Below, in pieces: positions 52,751 to 60,763 of a stretch of 64,000 bases of DNA. A model generated the notes under the pieces. That model saw nothing but the letters and a program-made list of their open reading frames with translations. It was not told the DNA's origin and ran no database searches. Source of the stretch: Saprospiraceae bacterium. GTDB taxonomy: Bacteria > Bacteroidota > Bacteroidia > Chitinophagales > Saprospiraceae. Within the stretch, counting starts at the first letter, position 1; the number at the start of each line of letters is the position of its first letter. Both the position numbers and the translations under genes were made by a program. The DNA lies in NCBI GenBank assembly GCA_028280415.1, contig JANQLV010000061.1, forward strand, positions 248,001-312,000, read 5' to 3'.

Positions 52751-53781
52751 TGATTACTACCTCTTTCGAAAAAATATTACAGCTGAATATCCAACATCAG
52801 TATTTCTCTGATGAAGGTGCTGGAGATATTTTCAAATTCGAAATGATGTCAGTACTATCAGATTATCCGGCAAAATTGAAATTACAGCAACTTTCCAATA
52901 GTTGTTCTCTATTTCATGAAAAGAGCTTTTCTGCTATGTCGGGACTTGCAGATCACATAAGTGATACCGGAGATACTAATGGATATACTTTTAACTTTCC
53001 TATAAACATACTGGATTCCAGTTTTTTCAATTATACGAATCTTGATTTTCAAGCCGAAAAGGTATTATACATTAGATACAATAATGCTCCGGTATTAAAA
53101 GCATCGGAAGGCGAATGGCTGGATATCAAAGCCAAACAGTTTGTATACCCCCTGGCTGCTGAGGATATGGAAAGGCTTTCTGCGATAAAACTGGAAAGAA
53201 CAAATGGCCAGACAATTCCTGTTGCTCTTCCTGAGAGACCTTATGGCAATGGAATCCTTGTAAATCTTTTTGGAGAACCAGATGATGCTTATCAACTTGT
53301 GCTAGATTTTAAAAATCCGGATAAGCGTCAGACTTATAGCTTCTTTTGCTCTGATCGTCTGGTACAAGTACCGCCTAATATAATAGTGGGGGTTGACAGC
53401 AAAACTCAAGACAAGAATCTCTCTCTGACTTTGTCTTTCGACGCACGTCAGGTTTATCTAAAGTATTTCTTTTTAGGGCTGAAAAAAGATGAGGATTGGA
53501 ATACTGGTAAAATCAGTAGTTTTAATTTTTCGGGACAAAATATCAACTTCATCAAAGCAACTTCCTCCGAGGTGTTGGAAAATGGACAGTCGGCTTACAC
53601 GGCTGTATCGGATCATCCCGTTCCTTTTCTACAACGCCCAAACTGGAATATAAAATACAGTTCCGACCAGATTTCTCAAGGCTTTCAACTTCCGTATCCC
53701 AGTCCGGATAATACACTGAGGATAGAAGAAGAACCCGATGGCCAAATCAGGTATCTTTCTAACATTTATTGTTATATCTGA
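52750..53781 (+). CDS. eCIS-associated protein of unknown function (343 aa)
   Basis: The protein is soluble and beta-rich with no signal peptide. No family is recognised by eye. It overlaps the DUF4255 gene by one base and precedes the sheath, so translation is coupled to the cap protein. Segments such as FSFFCSDRLVQVPPNIIVGVD and YLKYFFLGLKKDEDW do not match a known baseplate domain. An assembly or accessory particle protein is the likely role, from context only. Confidence 0.7.
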   Translation: MITTSFEKILQLNIQHQYFSDEGAGDIFKFEMMSVLSDYPAKLKLQQLSNSCSLFHEKSFSAMSGLADHISDTGDTNGYTFNFPINILDSSFFNYTNLDFQAEKVLYIRYNNAPVLKASEGEWLDIKAKQFVYPLAAEDMERLSAIKLERTNGQTIPVALPERPYGNGILVNLFGEPDDAYQLVLDFKNPDKRQTYSFFCSDRLVQVPPNIIVGVDSKTQDKNLSLTLSFDARQVYLKYFFLGLKKDEDWNTGKISSFNFSGQNINFIKATSSEVLENGQSAYTAVSDHPVPFLQRPNWNIKYSSDQISQGFQLPYPSPDNTLRIEEEPDGQIRYLSNIYCYI

Positions 53782-54005
53782 TCTAAGGGAGAATCAAAAT
53801 ATGAGAAAACAAATTAGGGAAAATTAAGGCCAATACATTTTGACATTGATGTATTGTCCGGTTTGAGTTATGCCTTTACAAAATAGGAGGTATGAGCTAT
53901 AGGGTTTCAGTTTAAGTCTGAAATTTGATAGATCTACCTTATGACTGAATTATATTAAAATACTAATTTTCACAAAAAATAGAATGACCTAAATTATTTT
54001 TTATC

Positions 54006-56165
54006 ATGATGAATGCTAATAACCCGCAAACTCCCGGTATTTATACCGTTGAGAAAAATGCCTTTCCAAATTCCGTTGCAGAAGTACCAACTGCAATACC
54101 TGCTTTCGTCGGTTATACGGAATTCGCTATAAAGGATGGAAAACCATTGAAGACACCCTTGCTAGTCAATTCCATGGCGGAGTATACTCAACATTTTGGA
54201 GGTTCTTTTCAAAACCAGTACCCCATCAAATTGTTGACCGTTTCCTCCGATCCGATTACAAAGGAAAAGGTCATTCCTCCTTACGATTTTGAAGTAAATG
54301 ATAAATACTACGAAATCCTTCAACCTGGCTCCGGGATGATGTTTTACCTTTATAATTGCCTGGACCTTTTTTATCAAAATGGTGGAGGGCCTTGTTATAT
54401 TATGTCCATCGGAACATATACCAAGGAAGTTGAGGCAACTCCCCCGGCCAAAGGTTATGTGTCGGTTCCGAATGTTCCGGACAAAGATCATTTCCTGTCT
54501 GGCTTGGAAGAACTTCCCAAGATACAATTTCCTAAACCAACCATGATCCTTACCCCGGATTCTCTCTTGCTAAGTTCTACAGATTACTTCACTGTACAAG
54601 AGCAGGTACTCATGCAATGCGGTGAATTAAGAGATCGAGTGGGAATGATTGATATTTATGATGGATATCAGGGCTTGGACAAAGGAGTGATTAGTAATTT
54701 TCGAAACAGCATTGGAAATAATTACCTGAAGTACGGAATCACTTATTATCCATTTCTCGAAACAACGGTCGTTGATGCTACTGATGTGACCTATGCCAAT
54801 GTGGATCAGGATAGTACTTATGCTAAAGGGCAAGGCGGCGTAACACTTGCAGAAATCTTTATCGGAGAACCTGCTTTACCCGCTCTTAAAACCATTACCC
54901 AGGATTTGCATAGCGTTGCTAACCTGACGGCTACGCCATTTATGAATTTTGCGGGGGCACTTCCCAGTGCATTACCGGATACGGCAGCAGCAGCACCCAG
55001 TGTACAATACCCTTCCTGGTCCTTATCGTTCAATGCTTTCCCGGCCAGTGATAATACTACCGAGATTCTACAATGGCAAATGCGGGTCGTCTTCAGCATG
55101 GTTTGGACGCTTTATACCCTGGGGCAGAAAAATGAACTGAAGTTTCCTGAAGTTTCCATCGCTAATAAGACGCTGCAAAGTGCGGTCAAGAGTATGACTA
55201 ATGTTCAGGGTAATCTGGTTTCTCAATTGATCAACCTCTACGCTTACGATGCAAATTACAAACCGAGTGATGATACGAGTACAACTAGTATTGGCGTATT
55301 GACACCGGCAAACTTTGCCAAAATAGGTGTCACACAAGATATAATCAATAATACCCCTAAGCTAAAGACACCTCCGAATCCTTACGGCCCCACTCCGATG
55401 GCTTCCGGAGAATTATTCAATATTGCGGATAATGCGATTAAGAGCGCTTTTACAGTTGCTTTGAAATCCATATATCAGGTTGCTACGGCAGCTCAGACTT
55501 TATTGAATCAGTACAATTCCTCTTTGGAAAATAGCAATGCTAATTATAAAACGCTTATGGTTGCACTTGCCAAACACGCCGGGACATTACCTCCGAGTGC
55601 GGCGATGGCCGGCGTCTATGCTTTGGTTGATAATACCGAAGGGGTATGGATCGCTCCTGCGAATCGAAACATTAATTCGGTGATTGCACCTACGGTTACG
55701 ATTAATAATGATCAGCAGGCTTCACTAAACGTAGATGCCTTGGCTGGAAAATCAATCAATGCAATCCGCTCTTTCTACGGTCGTGGTCCGGCAATTATCT
55801 GGGGGGCGCGTACCTTGGATGGAAATAGTCAGGATTGGAGATATATCAATGTTCGCAGAACAATGATCATGATCGAACAGTCGATTGCCAATGCTGCTGA
55901 ACAGTTGGTTTTCCAACCGAATGATTCCTCTACCTGGAATAATTGTGAAGCAATGATTGATAATTTCTTACACAACTTATGGTCAGAAGGCTGCCTGCAA
56001 GGAGCTGCCCCTTCAGCAGCATATAATGTCTCCGTAGGGCTTGGAAAGACAATGACACCACAGGATATCCTGGACGGAATCATGCGGGTAGAAGTTAAAC
56101 TGGCCATCGTTCGTCCAGCAGAATTTATCATTATCACTTATGAGCAAAAAATGGCAACTTCATAA
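54006..56165 (+). CDS. Contractile tail sheath protein (719 aa)
   Basis: The N-terminus TPGIYTVEKNAFPNSVAEVPTAIPAFVGYTEFA is the sheath start shared by eCIS and phage sheaths. The C-terminal domain SFYGRGPAIIWGARTLDGNSQDWRYINVRRTMIMIEQSIANAAEQLVFQPN...WSEGCLQG is the conserved sheath fold that mediates the interlocking of subunits. The long middle (residues 250-530) is variable and has a Thr/Ser/Pro-rich insert (about 330-350). It contracts to drive the tube into the target. ATGs at 54006 and 54009 are both possible starts. A weak hairpin (CAATACA/TGTATTG, 53831-53856) lies in the upstream 224-bp spacer. Confidence 0.95.
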   Translation: MMNANNPQTPGIYTVEKNAFPNSVAEVPTAIPAFVGYTEFAIKDGKPLKTPLLVNSMAEYTQHFGGSFQNQYPIKLLTVSSDPITKEKVIPPYDFEVNDKYYEILQPGSGMMFYLYNCLDLFYQNGGGPCYIMSIGTYTKEVEATPPAKGYVSVPNVPDKDHFLSGLEELPKIQFPKPTMILTPDSLLLSSTDYFTVQEQVLMQCGELRDRVGMIDIYDGYQGLDKGVISNFRNSIGNNYLKYGITYYPFLETTVVDATDVTYANVDQDSTYAKGQGGVTLAEIFIGEPALPALKTITQDLHSVANLTATPFMNFAGALPSALPDTAAAAPSVQYPSWSLSFNAFPASDNTTEILQWQMRVVFSMVWTLYTLGQKNELKFPEVSIANKTLQSAVKSMTNVQGNLVSQLINLYAYDANYKPSDDTSTTSIGVLTPANFAKIGVTQDIINNTPKLKTPPNPYGPTPMASGELFNIADNAIKSAFTVALKSIYQVATAAQTLLNQYNSSLENSNANYKTLMVALAKHAGTLPPSAAMAGVYALVDNTEGVWIAPANRNINSVIAPTVTINNDQQASLNVDALAGKSINAIRSFYGRGPAIIWGARTLDGNSQDWRYINVRRTMIMIEQSIANAAEQLVFQPNDSSTWNNCEAMIDNFLHNLWSEGCLQGAAPSAAYNVSVGLGKTMTPQDILDGIMRVEVKLAIVRPAEFIIITYEQKMATS

Positions 56166-56238
56166 TAATACCCTTGTGAAGTGCTATGTCCGTTTTAGTA
56201 TTTAATTAAAAAATAAAAACCAAAAAATATTTTCAGTC

Positions 56239-56706
56239 ATGGCAAAAAAAACTGGAAAACAGGAAAATGCAATATGGCCAATGCCGAAGTTTTACTTCAA
56301 AGTGTCATGGGGAAGTGCAACCATAAAATTCTCCGAAGTAAGTGGCCTGGATACCGAAACCCAAATCATCGAATACCGCCACGGGGATAGTAAAATATTC
56401 TATCCAATCAAAATGCCCGGTATCGGAAAAGTAGGGAATGTGACGATGAAACGTGGCGTGTTTGTGGGGGATACTACCTATTGGGATTGGTATTCTCAAA
56501 TCAAACTCAATACTATTGAAAGACAAACCGTCGTCGTACAATTGCTAAACGAAAATGGAAAACCAACGATGAGCTGGACACTTAACAATGCCTGGCCAAC
56601 TAAAATTACCAGTACCGATTTGAAGTCAGATGGAAACGAAGCAGCAATCGATACGATCGAGATTGCCTACGAAACGCTGACTATTAAAAACGCAAATAAC
56701 CCTTAA
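56239..56706 (+). CDS. Tail tube protein, gp19 family (155 aa)
   Basis: The protein reads as a T4 gp19-type tube subunit: PKFYFKVSWGSATIKFSEVSGLDTETQIIEYRHGDSKI, VTMKRGVFVGDTTYWDWYSQI and IDTIEIAYETLTI. These tubes form the rigid inner channel of hexameric rings. It is the first of two tube paralogues, separated from the second by a long hairpin. Confidence 0.95.
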   Translation: MAKKTGKQENAIWPMPKFYFKVSWGSATIKFSEVSGLDTETQIIEYRHGDSKIFYPIKMPGIGKVGNVTMKRGVFVGDTTYWDWYSQIKLNTIERQTVVVQLLNENGKPTMSWTLNNAWPTKITSTDLKSDGNEAAIDTIEIAYETLTIKNANNP

Positions 56707-56761
56707 AACCAATGGCTTGATATGTCCGGCAAAACACTCCCTGCCGGGCATGTCATTGGTT
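56707..56761 (+). other. Long hairpin between the two tube genes
   Basis: AACCAATG (56707-56714) pairs with CATTGGTT (56754-56761), and an inner arm CCGGCA pairs with TGCCGG, giving a two-part stem. It is not followed by a T run, so an intrinsic terminator is unlikely. An mRNA-stabilising or processing element that sets tube-1 against tube-2 protein amounts is plausible. Confidence 0.6.
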
Positions 56762-56786
56762 CTAAACGACATAAAATGATTAAACT

Positions 56787-57242
56787 ATGCCGACTACAAA
56801 AAATTACTATCCGCCAGTCGGGTTTTATTTTCAAGTAAAATTTCAAGGAGGAAATATCAATAGCGAAGCCAGCTTTAAAGAAGTATCCGGACTTAGTGTC
56901 AATATCTCACCCGATGAAATAAAAGAAGGAGGAAATACCAGATTTGTTCACAAACTACCTGCTACTCCCAAGTATTCCAATCTGGTTTTGAAAAGAGGTT
57001 TACTAAAAGATTCTGCCCTGCGAAAATGGATAGAAAAAGGGATCAATGAATTTGAATTTACTCCCATCACGGTACTGGTTCAGTTGTTAAATGACAAAGG
57101 GGACCCTACAATGGCCTGGAAATGTACGAATGTCTGGCCGGTAAAATGGGATATTTCAAATTTTAACTCGATGAATAATGAACTTGTCGTAGAATCTATC
57201 GAACTTGCTTATGACGCTTTCGAAACAATGAAAATGTCATAA
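56787..57242 (+). CDS. Second tail tube protein, gp19 family (151 aa)
   Basis: This is a divergent paralogue of the tube protein: PPVGFYFQVKFQGG, FKEVSGLSVNISPDEIKEGGN, LVLKRGLLKDSALRKWIEKGI and VVESIELAYDAFETMKMS. In eCIS the second tube paralogue commonly forms the adaptor ring between tube and spike. The gene order tube1-tube2-DUF5908-LysM fits this. Confidence 0.93.
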   Translation: MPTTKNYYPPVGFYFQVKFQGGNINSEASFKEVSGLSVNISPDEIKEGGNTRFVHKLPATPKYSNLVLKRGLLKDSALRKWIEKGINEFEFTPITVLVQLLNDKGDPTMAWKCTNVWPVKWDISNFNSMNNELVVESIELAYDAFETMKMS

Positions 57243-57265
57243 GCCTATTTATAAAAATTGTAGTC

Positions 57266-57439
57266 ATGCCAATCGAAATCAGAGAAGTTGTCATCAAAGC
57301 AAATTTGGAAAAATCTTTTTCCCATAAAGACTCGGACGAAGTTGTGAAGGAGGAACAAATAAGAGACTTGAAGGAACAAATTATGGCAGAGCTGATGGAA
57401 CAAATCACGGAAAAGCTTTGGCTGAAAAAGGAAAGATAA
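57266..57439 (+). CDS. DUF5908 family small eCIS protein (57 aa)
   Basis: MPIEIREVVIKANLEKSFS is the diagnostic start of DUF5908; the rest is a charged helix (VVKEEQIRDLKEQIMAEL). It is encoded between the tube and LysM genes, as in other Bacteroidota eCIS loci. Its role is unknown; the size suggests a small adaptor or assembly factor. Confidence 0.88.
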   Translation: MPIEIREVVIKANLEKSFSHKDSDEVVKEEQIRDLKEQIMAELMEQITEKLWLKKER

Positions 57440-57445
57440 GCGACC

Positions 57446-58120
57446 ATGAAATTTGCAAAACTAACCATCAAGGCTTACGAAAAGCCTGAGGATACTTCTG
57501 TAAAGAAAACCTTCACCGCATTGATCAATCCGGAAACCCTGTCTACGGATTACCGGATTATTTATAATAACAAACAGGCTTCCGGGACTACTGTCCCTCA
57601 ATTAAAATTCCAAAATATACAATCCGGGAAAGTTAGTTTCACCTTGATCTTTGATGGAACCGGACTGATCTCTACCGCAAAAGAATCTTATCGCAAAAAA
57701 ACGGTTCCTGAGCAGATTGATCAGTTCATTAATACGACGATCAAGTATCAGGGCAGCATTCACCGACCCTATTATCTTTCTCTGATATGGGGGAAATCAT
57801 TGTTCTTTAAAGGCTTTCTCACTGATCTTTCCATCAAGCATAAACTATTTAAACAGGATGGGACCCCCATTCGCTCCGAAGCGAATGTAACTTTCCAAAC
57901 TTCCGATAGCGCTGCACACGCCGCTCGTAGAGCGGGTAAAAAATCTCCGGACATGACGCATATTCGGAAAATTATGGCTGGAGATCGTTTACCCAATATG
58001 TGTAATAAAATCTATGATGGAGTTAATTATTATATTCAGGTTGCTAAACACAATCAACTGAATCACCTTCGTAGTTTAAAACCCGGAAACAACTTAAGTT
58101 TTCCACCAATTATAGATTAA
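57446..58120 (+). CDS. Baseplate adaptor with CIS-tube N-domain and LysM (Afp7/Pvc7-like, 224 aa)
   Basis: Residues 1-165 match the CIS tube N-terminal domain (KLTIKAYEKPEDTSVKKTFTALINPETLSTDY and GTGLIS). A C-terminal LysM-type module follows (IRKIMAGDRLPNMCNKIYDGVNYYIQVAKHNQLNHLRSLKPGNNLSFPP). In PVC/Afp this protein (Pvc7) connects the tube end to the spike. The gap to DUF5908 is only 6 bp, so they are one operon. Confidence 0.9.
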   Translation: MKFAKLTIKAYEKPEDTSVKKTFTALINPETLSTDYRIIYNNKQASGTTVPQLKFQNIQSGKVSFTLIFDGTGLISTAKESYRKKTVPEQIDQFINTTIKYQGSIHRPYYLSLIWGKSLFFKGFLTDLSIKHKLFKQDGTPIRSEANVTFQTSDSAAHAARRAGKKSPDMTHIRKIMAGDRLPNMCNKIYDGVNYYIQVAKHNQLNHLRSLKPGNNLSFPPIID

Positions 58121-58130
58121 ACAATTTACT

Positions 58131-59930
58131 ATGGCAGAACCTGATGAATTATTAGTATCCACTAAAATCCTTATTGCAGGCAGTGAACTTAAAGAATCCT
58201 ATGATATCTATGAGTTCAAAGTAATAAAACCGGTTAATAAGATTGCAACCGCAATCGTTAAATTACTGGATGGTTCAGTAGCTAAAGAAGACTTTAAATT
58301 GAGTGATGGAGATGAACTGATCCCCGGTAAAGAAATTGAAATACAAGTGGGCTTCGGTATGAAAACAAAGCCTGTTTTTAAAGGAGTCATCACTGCACAG
58401 AGTATTCGGCACACCGGGCATGGTGGAAGTATGTTGATTATCGAATGTAAAGATAAAGCAGTGAAGATGACTATCGGTCAAAACAATAACGTTTTTACGG
58501 ATTCGACAGATAGTAGCCTTATGCAAAAACTAGCGGGTAATCATGGCCTTGCAAATGATATTGCTTCTACTTCGAATACCTATCCTCAAATTGTACAATA
58601 TTACGCAACGGATTGGGATTTTCTGATGTCCAGAGCGGAGGTAAATGGCCTGCTGGTTACTACCGATAATAATAAGCTTACTGTAGCCAAACCCGCTTCG
58701 AGTGCAGCCCTAGCAACATTTACCTTTGGAGATAATATTTTTGAATTCAATACCAAAATGGATGCCCGCTACCAGTTATCAGGAGTGAACGCCAGTGCCT
58801 GGGATTATAAATCACAAGCCATAGTCGACGCTTCCGCTTCCGATCCCTCCCTTCCGGAACAGGGAAATATTACCGGTAAAAAATTATCCGAAGTTGTTAA
58901 TGACAAACCTATTCAACTCCAGACTACCGGAAATCTGGAAAATGGAGAACTAAAGTCCTGGGCAGATGGAAAACTATTGAAATCCCGACTGGCCCGGATA
59001 CAAGGGGAAATAAAAGTAGAGGGAAATGCTAGTCTTGAACCTAATAAAATCATCTCCTTAAAAGGTATGGGTAAAAGGTTTAACGGAGATGCGCTCATCT
59101 CCGAAGTGATCCACGAAATGAGCCAGGGTAACTGGTATTCGTATATCAAAGTTGGCTTTGATCCGGACTGGTTTGCCAAATCCAGATCGATTAGTGCCCA
59201 ACCTGCTTCTGCACTTTTACCGGGGATTAGAGGGCTTCAAAATGCAACCGTAAAAAAGATTTATGAAGATCCAAAGTCGGAAACCAGAATACAGGTGGAA
59301 GTGCCTATTTTTAAAAATGCGGAATCCACACTATTATGGGCCCGATGGGTACAGCCTTATGCTACTTCAGGCGCCGGACAATTCTTTGTGCCGGAGGTAG
59401 GAGATGAAGTGGTATTGGGTTTTCTTAATGAGGATCCCCGCTTTCCGGTAATACTGGGGAGTTTGTACAGTAGTCAAAAAGCGCCGCCCTATACCCCGGC
59501 TGAAGAAAACCCGATCAAGGCTATCGTAACAAAAAATCAACTCAAAATAGAGTTTGATGATAAAAATAAAGTACTCACTATTACTACACCTGGAGAGAAT
59601 AAAGTTATATTTAGTGATAAGGATCAGAATATTACTTTACAGGATCAAAATAGCAATAAAGTCGTTATGAGTTCTTCAGGAATTGAAATGAATAGCCCTG
59701 CTGATATCAAAATAACAGCTCAGGGAAATGTAAATATCAGTGGTACTGCCGGAGTGAAGATCAGTTCGGATGCTTCGGTTGAGATTTCCGGTACGGCGGG
59801 GACAAAAATCTCCGGACTGGAAGTTAAAATATCAGCAGATACTTCTTTCTCTGCCTCCGGAGGAGCTGAAGCCAGTGTATCCGGTGGCGGACAACTTGCG
59901 CTCAAAGGTGCTATGGTTATGATCAATTAA
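58131..59930 (+). CDS. VgrG-like spike protein (Afp8/Pvc8-type, 599 aa)
   Basis: The N-terminal half is the gp27-like part (DGDELIPGKEIEIQVGFG, FTAQSIRHTGHGGSMLIIECKDKAVKMTIGQ, YYATDWDFLMSRAEVNGLLV). A gp5-like OB domain follows at about residues 365-450 (ATVKKIYEDPKSETRIQVEVP ... WARWVQPYATSGAGQFFVPEVGDEVVLGFLNEDPRFPVILGSLYSS). The C-terminal beta-helix needle has repeats INITGTAGVKISSD-like (NISGTAGVKISSDASVEISG, TKISGLEVKISADTS). The needle is the puncturing tip that carries the PAAR cap encoded next. Confidence 0.95.
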   Translation: MAEPDELLVSTKILIAGSELKESYDIYEFKVIKPVNKIATAIVKLLDGSVAKEDFKLSDGDELIPGKEIEIQVGFGMKTKPVFKGVITAQSIRHTGHGGSMLIIECKDKAVKMTIGQNNNVFTDSTDSSLMQKLAGNHGLANDIASTSNTYPQIVQYYATDWDFLMSRAEVNGLLVTTDNNKLTVAKPASSAALATFTFGDNIFEFNTKMDARYQLSGVNASAWDYKSQAIVDASASDPSLPEQGNITGKKLSEVVNDKPIQLQTTGNLENGELKSWADGKLLKSRLARIQGEIKVEGNASLEPNKIISLKGMGKRFNGDALISEVIHEMSQGNWYSYIKVGFDPDWFAKSRSISAQPASALLPGIRGLQNATVKKIYEDPKSETRIQVEVPIFKNAESTLLWARWVQPYATSGAGQFFVPEVGDEVVLGFLNEDPRFPVILGSLYSSQKAPPYTPAEENPIKAIVTKNQLKIEFDDKNKVLTITTPGENKVIFSDKDQNITLQDQNSNKVVMSSSGIEMNSPADIKITAQGNVNISGTAGVKISSDASVEISGTAGTKISGLEVKISADTSFSASGGAEASVSGGGQLALKGAMVMIN

Positions 59931-60033
59931 TTCGACTTAGAATTAATAACTTGCTTATATTGGGGAAACAAACTTTTTGAAAAAAATTATTGAAGCATTT
60001 CGCATTCAATGAACTTGTTTAAAAAATAAAAAT

Positions 60034-60324
60034 ATGCCTCCAGCAGCAACATTAACCAGTATGCATACCTGTCCTATGGTTACAGGTATTGTTCCACATG
60101 TGGGCGGGCCAATTATTGGTCCGGGAGCCCCGACCGTTTTAATAGGTGGATTACCCGCTTCCGTAGTCGGTGATATGTGTACTTGCGTAGGCCCTCCCGA
60201 TACGATTGTCAAGGGCTCGGCAACTGTAATGATTATGGGACGGCCAGCTGCGTATATGGGAAGTACGACTGCCCATGGAGGAGTAATCGTCATGGGAGTA
60301 CCAAACGTAATGATAGGTGGCTGA
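60034..60324 (+). CDS. PAAR-domain spike tip protein (96 aa)
   Basis: The whole protein is a PAAR-like fold: HTCPMVTGIVPHVGGPIIGPGAPTVLIGGLPASVVGDMCTCVGPPDTIVKGSATVMIMGRPAAYMGSTTAHGGVIVMGVPNVMIGG. The PAAR His/Cys residues (H11, C13, H22, C47/C49 region) probably bind zinc and sharpen the tip. There is no fused effector domain. It caps the VgrG-like needle; its stop overlaps the GTG start of the gp25 gene by 8 bp. Confidence 0.93.
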   Translation: MPPAATLTSMHTCPMVTGIVPHVGGPIIGPGAPTVLIGGLPASVVGDMCTCVGPPDTIVKGSATVMIMGRPAAYMGSTTAHGGVIVMGVPNVMIGG

Positions 60325-60742
60325 TTCAAAAAAAAATATTATCGGAACGGGCTGGTCTTTCCCTCCCTCTTTCAATCTGCATAGCAGAAAGGTAGAAACA
60401 GTAAGTGGTGAGCGAGATATTATTCAAAGCCTGAATATTCTTTTCAGTACTCGTCCGGGAGAAAGGATTTTGGTACAGGGCTTCGGATGCGATATTGAAG
60501 CAGCCATGTTTCAAAATATGGATGTAACAGAAAAAGCGGTCTTGGAAAATAATATTAAAAGAGCCATTATTAATTACGAGTCGCGTATTGAACTGATCAA
60601 GGTAGAAGTGGATACCAGTCAGGTCCTGGATGGAATTGTTTTTATTCAAATCGAATTCTCTATTGCGACGGATAATAGTCGGCATAATATTGTTTATCCA
60701 TTTTTTATCAGAGAAGGAACGCTCATTCCCAAAGCATTTTAA
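60317..60742 (+). CDS. GPW/gp25-family baseplate wedge protein (Afp9/Pvc9-type, 141 aa)
   Basis: The core is the gp25 pattern: GWSFPPSFNLHSRKVETVSGERDIIQSLNILFSTRPGERILVQGFGCDIEAAMF, with the EKAVLENNIKRAIINYESRI helix and YPFFIREG. The GTG start at 60317 overlaps the end of the PAAR gene by 8 bp, indicating translational coupling. gp25 forms the first sheath-like contacts in the baseplate. Confidence 0.93.
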   Translation: MADSKKNIIGTGWSFPPSFNLHSRKVETVSGERDIIQSLNILFSTRPGERILVQGFGCDIEAAMFQNMDVTEKAVLENNIKRAIINYESRIELIKVEVDTSQVLDGIVFIQIEFSIATDNSRHNIVYPFFIREGTLIPKAF

Positions 60743-60763
60743 AAGTGAAATCTGATATCTGGA

